A stretch of DNA of 10,684 nt from Ventricola sp036297385 (GTDB lineage: Bacteria; Bacillota; Clostridia; Christensenellales; Aristaeellaceae). A program made the position numbers and the translations under genes. Where the stretch lies: positions 1 through 10,684 of the forward strand of contig JAXJLD010000089.1 of NCBI GenBank assembly GCA_036297385.1, read 5' to 3'. Of the stretch, positions 6,673 through 10,684 are shown in pieces (position 1 is the first letter of the stretch; every line of letters starts with the position of its first letter). The notes beneath the pieces were generated by a model. The model made no database searches. It was given only the letters and a program-made list of their open reading frames with translations, and was not told the DNA's origin.

Positions 6673-8070
6673 ATGGGCCTGACCGATCAAATCAAGAAAA
6701 CCGCGCTCAAGACAGCCCTGAACTATCTGGAGAAGAACCCCGAGGAAAACGCCATCAAGCTGTTGGGTTGGGTGGACAAGCTGGCCGGCACCGGCCCGGA
6801 CAGCTTTGAGACACAGCGCAAGGCCATCCGCGCCGTCCTGGAAGACCCGGACAACAATATGCGCCAGCTCATCATGCGCATCCTCAAGGAAACCGACAAT
6901 GAGGTGCTCAAAGCGACGTTTATCAACTTCTTCCTCAACGCCAACATCATCGGTTGGCCGCTTCAGGAGAAGAACCGCGAAAAGTATGGCTGCAACATCC
7001 CGTGGGCGATCCTGCTGGACCCGACCTCGGCCTGCAACCTGCACTGCACCGGCTGCTGGGCAGCAGAGTACGGCAATAAGCTGAACCTGACGCTCGAGGA
7101 GATCGACTCCATCATCACGCAGGGCAAGGAGCTGGGCGTGTATATGTACATCTACACCGGCGGCGAGCCGCTGGTGCGCAAGGCCGATCTGCTGACGCTC
7201 TGCCGCCGCCACAGCGATTGCCAGTTCCTCTCCTTTACCAATGGCACGCTGATTGACGAAGCCTTTGCCGATGAAATGCTGCGGGTGAAGAACTTCATCC
7301 CCGCCATCAGCCTGGAGGGCTTCGAGGAGGCGACCGATGGCCGCCGCGGCAATGGCGTATACCAGAAGGCCACGCACGCCATGCGGATTCTCCGCGACCG
7401 GCATCTGCCGTTCGGCATCTCTGCGTGCTACACCAGCGCCAATGTCGATTCCATCGCTTCCGATGCGTACATCGACTACATTTGCGGCCTCGGTGCGCGC
7501 TTCATTTGGTACTTCCACTATATGCCGGTCGGCAATGACGCCGCGCCGGAGCTGCTGCCCAATCCCGAGCAGCGCGAGTATATGTACCACCGTATCCGCG
7601 AGCTGCGCGCCACCAAGCCCATCTTTGCCATGGACTTCCAGAACGACGGCGAATACGTCGGCGGATGCATTGCCGGCGGCCGCCGCTACCTGCACATCAA
7701 CGCCAACGGCGACGTTGACCCCTGCGTGTTCATCCACTATGCCAACTGCAACATCCGGGAAAACACGCTGCTGGAAGCGCTCCAGTCCCCCATCTTCATG
7801 GCCTATCACGACAACCAGCCCTTCAACGACAATATGCTGCGCCCCTGCCCGATGCTGGAGAACCCGGAGAAGCTGCGCGAAATCGTCGAAAAGACCGGTG
7901 CGCACTCCACCGATCCGCAGTCGCCCGAAACCGCCGATCACCTGTGCGGCAAGTGCGATGCCTATGCAGCCAACTGGAAGCCGACCGCCGATCGCCTGTG
8001 GGCGTGCAGCCACGGCTGCAAGGGCTGCCCGTCCGCCGAAGGCTGTGATTCCGGCAAGAAGGAGGCGTAA
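6673..8070 (+). CDS. Radical SAM protein with Cys-rich SPASM-like C-terminus
   Basis: Predicted cytoplasmic iron-sulfur enzyme that cleaves S-adenosylmethionine to start radical chemistry; the substrate is unknown. In the 465-aa protein, residues 1-105 are a helical, charged N-terminal region. The radical SAM core follows: CNLHCTGC (Cys121, Cys125, Cys128) binds the [4Fe-4S] cluster and TGGEP (162-166) contacts SAM. A SPASM/Twitch-like part includes Cys332, Cys351 (in INANGDVDPC), Cys359 and Cys392. A terminal Cys-rich tail has Cys425, 428, 445, 449, 452 and 458, enough for one or two further clusters. AAGGGAG (6658-6664) stands 8 nt before ATG 6673. The gene lies 89 bases behind ohyA and 3 bases before metK. 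No RiPP precursor peptide is visible nearby, so a peptide substrate is not supported; a lipid or fatty-acid substrate is suggested by context only. Confidence 0.9.
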   Translation: MGLTDQIKKTALKTALNYLEKNPEENAIKLLGWVDKLAGTGPDSFETQRKAIRAVLEDPDNNMRQLIMRILKETDNEVLKATFINFFLNANIIGWPLQEKNREKYGCNIPWAILLDPTSACNLHCTGCWAAEYGNKLNLTLEEIDSIITQGKELGVYMYIYTGGEPLVRKADLLTLCRRHSDCQFLSFTNGTLIDEAFADEMLRVKNFIPAISLEGFEEATDGRRGNGVYQKATHAMRILRDRHLPFGISACYTSANVDSIASDAYIDYICGLGARFIWYFHYMPVGNDAAPELLPNPEQREYMYHRIRELRATKPIFAMDFQNDGEYVGGCIAGGRRYLHINANGDVDPCVFIHYANCNIRENTLLEALQSPIFMAYHDNQPFNDNMLRPCPMLENPEKLREIVEKTGAHSTDPQSPETADHLCGKCDAYAANWKPTADRLWACSHGCKGCPSAEGCDSGKKEA

Positions 8071-8073
8071 CCC

Positions 8074-9237
8074 ATGACCACCTACTTCACCTCTGAAAGC
8101 GTCACGCAGGGGCATCCCGACAAGGTGTGCGATCAGGTGGCTGACGCCATCCTCGATGCGGTGCTGGCGCATGACCCACGCGCACACGTCGCCTGCGAGG
8201 TGACGGCTATCACCGATGCGCTGCACATCTTCGGCGAGATCACCACGACGGCCGATGTGGATTATGAAGCCGTCGCGCGGCAGACCCTGCGCCAGATCGG
8301 CTATACGCAGCAGGGGCATGGCTTTGATGCCGATACCTGCCGCATCACCGTCGATCTGCACGCGCAGTCGCCCGATATCAACATGGGCGTGAGCCGCGAG
8401 GACGAGGCCGACAGCGGCGCGGGCGATCAGGGCATGATGTTCGGTTACGCCTGCCGCGAAACCGAGAGCCTCATGCCCCTGCCCATCGAGCTGGCCCATG
8501 CGCTGACCCGCCGTCTGACCGCCGTTCGCGAGACGGGCGTGATGCCCGATCTCCTGCCGGACGGCAAAGCGCAGGTGACGGTGCAGTACGAGGACGGCGT
8601 ACCCACACGCATCGACGCGGTGGTCGTCTCCTCCCAGCACACGGAGCAGATCTCCGAGGCCGACCTGCGCGAGGGCATCATCCGTGAGGTCATCCGCAAG
8701 GCGCTGCCTGCGCAGCTTCTGGATGAGCGCACGCGCTTCCTTGTCAACCCGACCGGCCGCTTCCTCATCGGCGGCCCTGCCGGTGACAGCGGCCTGACCG
8801 GACGCAAGCTGATCGTGGATACCTACGGCGGCTATGCACGCCATGGCGGCGGCGCATTCTCCGGCAAGGACCCGACCAAGGTAGACCGCAGCGCCTCGTA
8901 TCTGGCGCGCTATCTGGCCAAGAACATCGTGGCGGCGAGACTGGCTGACCGCTGCGAGGTGCAGCTTGGCTATGCTATCGGCGTGGCGCAGCCCGTCTCG
9001 CTGCTGGTGGATACATTCGGTACCGAGAAGATCCCCGTCGAGCGCATCCGTACCCTGCTTCTGGATACGGTGGATATGCGCCCGGCAGCCATCATCAACC
9101 GCTTTGGCCTGCGCGCTCCAATCTACGGCCGCGTGTCCTGCTATGGTCACTTCGGTGAAAATGCAAAGGATATGCCGTGGGAGCAGTGCGACCTGGCCGC
9201 GCAGTGGTGCGCACAAGCTGCCGTCCCCTGCGCCTGA
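8074..9237 (+). CDS. metK: S-adenosylmethionine synthetase
   Basis: Makes S-adenosylmethionine from methionine and ATP, releasing phosphate and pyrophosphate (EC 2.5.1.6); cytoplasmic, normally a homotetramer. At 387 aa it is full length. Visible signatures are GHPDK (13-17), the ATP/methionine-site GAGDQGMMFGYA (115-126), PAGDSGLTGRK (235-245) and the phosphate-binding P-loop GGGAFSGKDPTKVDRSA (258-274). All conserved stretches appear intact. The ribosome site AAGGAGG (8059-8065) lies inside the last codons of the radical SAM gene, whose stop is only 3 bases before this ATG, so the two are almost certainly translated from one message and probably coupled. Its position suggests supply of SAM to the radical SAM enzyme. 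Whether it is the only metK in the genome cannot be seen here. Confidence 0.97.
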   Translation: MTTYFTSESVTQGHPDKVCDQVADAILDAVLAHDPRAHVACEVTAITDALHIFGEITTTADVDYEAVARQTLRQIGYTQQGHGFDADTCRITVDLHAQSPDINMGVSREDEADSGAGDQGMMFGYACRETESLMPLPIELAHALTRRLTAVRETGVMPDLLPDGKAQVTVQYEDGVPTRIDAVVVSSQHTEQISEADLREGIIREVIRKALPAQLLDERTRFLVNPTGRFLIGGPAGDSGLTGRKLIVDTYGGYARHGGGAFSGKDPTKVDRSASYLARYLAKNIVAARLADRCEVQLGYAIGVAQPVSLLVDTFGTEKIPVERIRTLLLDTVDMRPAAIINRFGLRAPIYGRVSCYGHFGENAKDMPWEQCDLAAQWCAQAAVPCA

Positions 9238-9258
9238 TTCAGCCCCCTTCCAATATGT

Positions 9259-9303
9259 GGCCGGCGCGTTCACTTGCAGGATGCGCCGGCCCGCTGTCTT
9301 TTC
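9259..9303 (+). terminator. Hairpin with T-rich tail between metK and degV (weak terminator or attenuator)
   Basis: GGCCGGCGC (9259-9267) and GCGCCGGCC (9283-9291) form a perfect 9-bp stem with a 15-base loop. A T-rich but interrupted run follows after five bases. It may stop part of the transcription after metK, letting some reach degV. No convincing separate degV promoter is seen in the 106-base gap. Confidence 0.5.
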
Positions 9304-9343
9304 TTTGCATTTTCGATGTCTATGGACAGAAAGGAAACGGATC

Positions 9344-10186
9344 ATGTCCGTCAAAATCATCGCAGATTCCACCTGTGATCTGCCTGCCGATCTGCTCGCC
9401 CGGTACGATATCACCCTCCTTCCGATGTCCATCGGCAAGGGCGGGCAGTTTTTCAAGGATGGCGTAGAAATCACACCCAAGGATATCTTTGTCCATGTTG
9501 CTGCGGGCGGTGCGCTGTGTACCACGGCCTCCGCCAACATCAGCGAATTTGACGATTGCTTCACCCGGTACAGCGCTGAATACGATGCCGTCGTCTGCAT
9601 CACCATCAGCTCGGAAATCTCAAGCTGCTTCCAGAACGCGCGGCTGGCGGCGGAGTCGTTCTCCAACGTCTTTGTGGTGGATTCCCGCAATCTCTCCAGT
9701 GGGCAGGGGATGCTGGTGCTGCACGGTGCCTATCTGGCGCAGCAGGGGCTCTCCGGCGAGGAGATCGCCCGCACGCTCCAGCAGGAGACTGATAAGGTGC
9801 AGTCCAGCTTCCTGCTCGATCAGCTCGATTATATGCGCAAGGGCGGGCGCTGTTCCGCCGTTGCGGCGCTCGGCGCGAACCTGATGCACCTCAAGCCCTG
9901 CATCGAGGTAAAGGACGGGCGCATGGGCGTGAGCAAAAAGTACCGCGGCTCGTTTGAACATTGCATGGTGCTCTATACGAAGGAGCTGCTTGCCCACCAT
10001 CCCAACGCGCGCAGGGATACCGTCATCGTCGTCCATCCCGATGCTGACCGCGCCGCGGTGGATGCGACGCTGCGCACGCTCCGCGAGGACGGACGCTTTG
10101 AGCATATCTATGAATCGCGCACCGGCTGCACCGTCGCCTGCCATTGCGGGCCGAATACCATCGGCGTGATGTTCATGGATGCCTGA
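9344..10186 (+). CDS. DegV-family fatty-acid-binding protein (FakB-like)
   Basis: DegV proteins bind a fatty acid in a buried tunnel; the FakB members present it to the kinase FakA, giving acyl-phosphate for phospholipid synthesis. The 280-aa protein is of usual length. Visible features are the N-terminal DSTCDLP (8-14), TTASANISEF (60-69) at the TSxPS-type loop, SSEISSCFQNA (89-99), LDYMRKGGR (161-169), LKPCIEVKDG (183-192) and HCGPNTIGV (267-275). The first Thr-Ser loop and the final His motif are where this family holds the carboxylate. SSCFQ differs from the common SGTYQ, so ligand preference may differ. AAAGGA (9330-9335) stands 8 nt before ATG 9344. A reading open upstream into metK is only an overlapping-frame artefact. 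It is last of the four genes beginning with ohyA. No fakA kinase is in the window, so FakB function is likely but not shown. Confidence 0.92.
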   Translation: MSVKIIADSTCDLPADLLARYDITLLPMSIGKGGQFFKDGVEITPKDIFVHVAAGGALCTTASANISEFDDCFTRYSAEYDAVVCITISSEISSCFQNARLAAESFSNVFVVDSRNLSSGQGMLVLHGAYLAQQGLSGEEIARTLQQETDKVQSSFLLDQLDYMRKGGRCSAVAALGANLMHLKPCIEVKDGRMGVSKKYRGSFEHCMVLYTKELLAHHPNARRDTVIVVHPDADRAAVDATLRTLREDGRFEHIYESRTGCTVACHCGPNTIGVMFMDA

Positions 10187-10497
10187 TGCCCTTTTCCAAT
10201 CCAATACGCGATAAGTGCGAAGCGGAGAAAGGGGTTGAGCCTGCGGCAGAAATAAGCAGGCAGAGCGTCAGAACTCGCAAGGGAGACGCGCTCCGCTGGG
10301 TCAGAGGGACTGGGGGGAGTTTCGATTCTCCCCCCAAGCCCCTCTGAACTCCCCTTCCCCCCTGCAAACGATCAGGGCTGCGGCCCTGAACCCATGGGGA
10401 GGGCCGAGGATTGGGCGAAGTACCGCGAGGTACAGAGCATTTCATACGGTGCGAAGCATGACCCGATGGAGTTTAGGCTTTTCTTTTCAGAAACAGA
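10187..10497 (+). other. Gene-free hairpin-rich region (possible structured RNA or long 3' UTR)
   Basis: No supported gene. Several hairpins follow one another: GCCTGC/GCAGGC (10239-10244 with 10256-10261); GCGTC/GACGC (10265-10269 with 10285-10289); a long one in which TCAGAGGG (10301-10308) pairs with 10340-10347 and TGGGGGGAG (10311-10319) pairs with 10328-10336, 17 bp in all; TCAGGGC/GCCCTGA (10372-10378 with 10383-10389), perhaps enclosed by CTCCCC/GGGGAG (10349-10354 with 10396-10401); and GTACC-GCGA-GGTAC (10420-10433), a stem capped by a GNRA-type tetraloop. A strong terminator follows directly. I recognise no known RNA family. It may be a transcribed 3' UTR, a non-coding RNA or a compound intergenic repeat. 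Confidence 0.55.
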
Positions 10498-10540
10498 AAA
10501 AAGACCCTTTCGCGGCATCTGCCATGAAACGGTCTTTTTC
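10498..10540. terminator. Strong, probably bidirectional, intrinsic terminator
   Basis: Nested pairings run inward: AAAAAGACC (10498-10506) with GGTCTTTTT (10531-10539), TTTC (10508-10511) with GAAA (10526-10529), and GGCA (10514-10517) with TGCC (10520-10523). The T-run on the plus strand and the A-run that becomes T on the minus strand allow use in both directions. It probably ends transcription from the degV side. Confidence 0.9.
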
Positions 10541-10609
10541 TATTTTGCTTCTAATACGGTTTGCATTCTATAGGCGAGTTTCCCAGAATCGCAGCCCTAA
10601 CGTAGACCT

Positions 10610-10653
10610 CATCCGTCATCCCTTCGGGATGACACCTTCCCCAAAGGGGAAGG
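10610..10653. repeat. Interspersed palindromic repeat, copy 2 (two palindromes)
   Basis: CATCCGTCATCCC (10610-10622) overlaps the palindrome GTCATCCC-TTC-GGGATGAC (10615-10633). This is followed by CCTTCCCC-AAA-GGGGAAGG (10635-10653). Both modules are the reverse complement of copy 1 at 3142-3179. All stems are 8 bp with a 3-nt spacer. The 69 bases between the terminator and this repeat (10541-10609) show nothing I can name. Confidence 0.8.
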
Positions 10654-10674
10654 CTTGAAAAAACGTAGTTTCAG

Positions 10675-10684
10675 AGCAGACCGC
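10675..10684. repeat. Half of the palindromic repeat that also starts the window
   Basis: The last ten bases, AGCAGACCGC, are identical to bases 1-10. If the sequence beyond the edge continues as at 11-20, a full palindrome is present here too. GTTTCA just before it (10666-10671) and TGAAAC after the first copy (26-31) would extend the inverted repeat. Confidence 0.5.

Noticed and set aside
6673..8070. RiPP maturase role for the radical SAM enzyme
   Set aside because: No short precursor-peptide gene, RRE-type leader-binding protein, protease or exporter is seen next to it. Not excluded, but unsupported.
8966..9343. N-terminal extension of the DegV protein back into metK
   Set aside because: The DegV homology begins exactly at ATG 9344, which has a ribosome site. 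The upstream frame overlaps well-conserved metK sequence and the intergenic hairpin.
6580..9690. Very long minus-strand open frame (1036 codons) opposite the radical SAM, metK and degV genes
   Set aside because: It lies antisense to three genes with clear family motifs. Its protein is rich in Ala, Gly, His and Arg with no recognisable domain, as expected for the antisense frame of GC-rich codons.
10311..10336. tRNA T-arm-like element (GGGAG, loop with TTCGATT, CTCCC)
   Set aside because: The loop is one base too long, and no acceptor, D or anticodon arm can be fitted around it; it is part of a longer simple hairpin.
10173..10445. Minus-strand 90-codon open frame in the hairpin-rich region
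   Set aside because: It is made of the hairpin arms, is Pro, Arg and Ser rich, overlaps the degV end and has no family resemblance.
10215..10457. 9-nt direct repeat GTGCGAAGC at 10215-10223 and 10449-10457 as possible target-site duplication
   Set aside because: A 9-nt match within about 500 bases is near chance expectation, and no terminal inverted repeats lie just inside it.
10449..10658. Plus-strand 69-codon open frame at the window end
   Set aside because: It runs straight through a strong terminator and two palindromic repeats.
1..10684. Circular plasmid
   Set aside because: The end match is only ten bases, and no replication, partition or mobilisation gene is present; the gene content is chromosomal.
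10610..10684. CRISPR array
   Set aside because: The palindromes differ from one another and there are no equal repeats with regular spacers.

Overview
The window is GC-rich, bacterial and chromosome-like. Strong AAGGAGG-type ribosome sites, tandem ROK sugar kinases, a DegV protein, oleate hydratase and many short palindromic intergenic repeats together suggest an uncultured, probably gut-associated, Clostridia-type Bacillota. This placement is an inference from gene content and style. No replication, phage, transposase, CRISPR, tRNA or rRNA gene was seen.

Layout. (1) 1-2043: half of a palindromic repeat, then two co-directional ROK-family sugar kinases (140-1063 and 1099-2043) whose catalytic Asp and ExGH motif fall at the same residue numbers. 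(2) 2107-3128: a cation-diffusion-facilitator-like transporter with its own extended -10 promoter and a long, probably bidirectional terminator. (3) 3161-3839: a repeat, then a minus-strand HdeD/DUF308-type membrane protein convergent with the transporter. (4) 3902-4598: a minus-strand TetR-type regulator with a TTG start, its terminator and its promoter. (5) 4745-10186: a plus-strand set made of oleate hydratase, a Cys-rich radical SAM enzyme, S-adenosylmethionine synthetase (metK) and a DegV/FakB-type fatty-acid-binding protein. (6) 10187-10684: no gene, but a hairpin-rich stretch, a strong terminator and a cluster of palindromic repeats, ending in the same ten bases with which the window begins.

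The most interesting unit is region 4-5. OhyA hydrates host or dietary unsaturated fatty acids such as oleate. A divergent TetR regulator is well placed to sense acyl ligands. A radical SAM enzyme of unknown substrate follows, with a SAM synthetase coupled directly behind it, and then a DegV protein of the family that carries fatty acids to the FakA kinase. Read together, this looks like a fatty-acid capture and modification cluster in which the radical SAM enzyme may act on a fatty acid or hydroxy fatty acid. That function is a hypothesis from context. The ohyA, metK and degV family assignments are firm; the radical SAM substrate is unknown.
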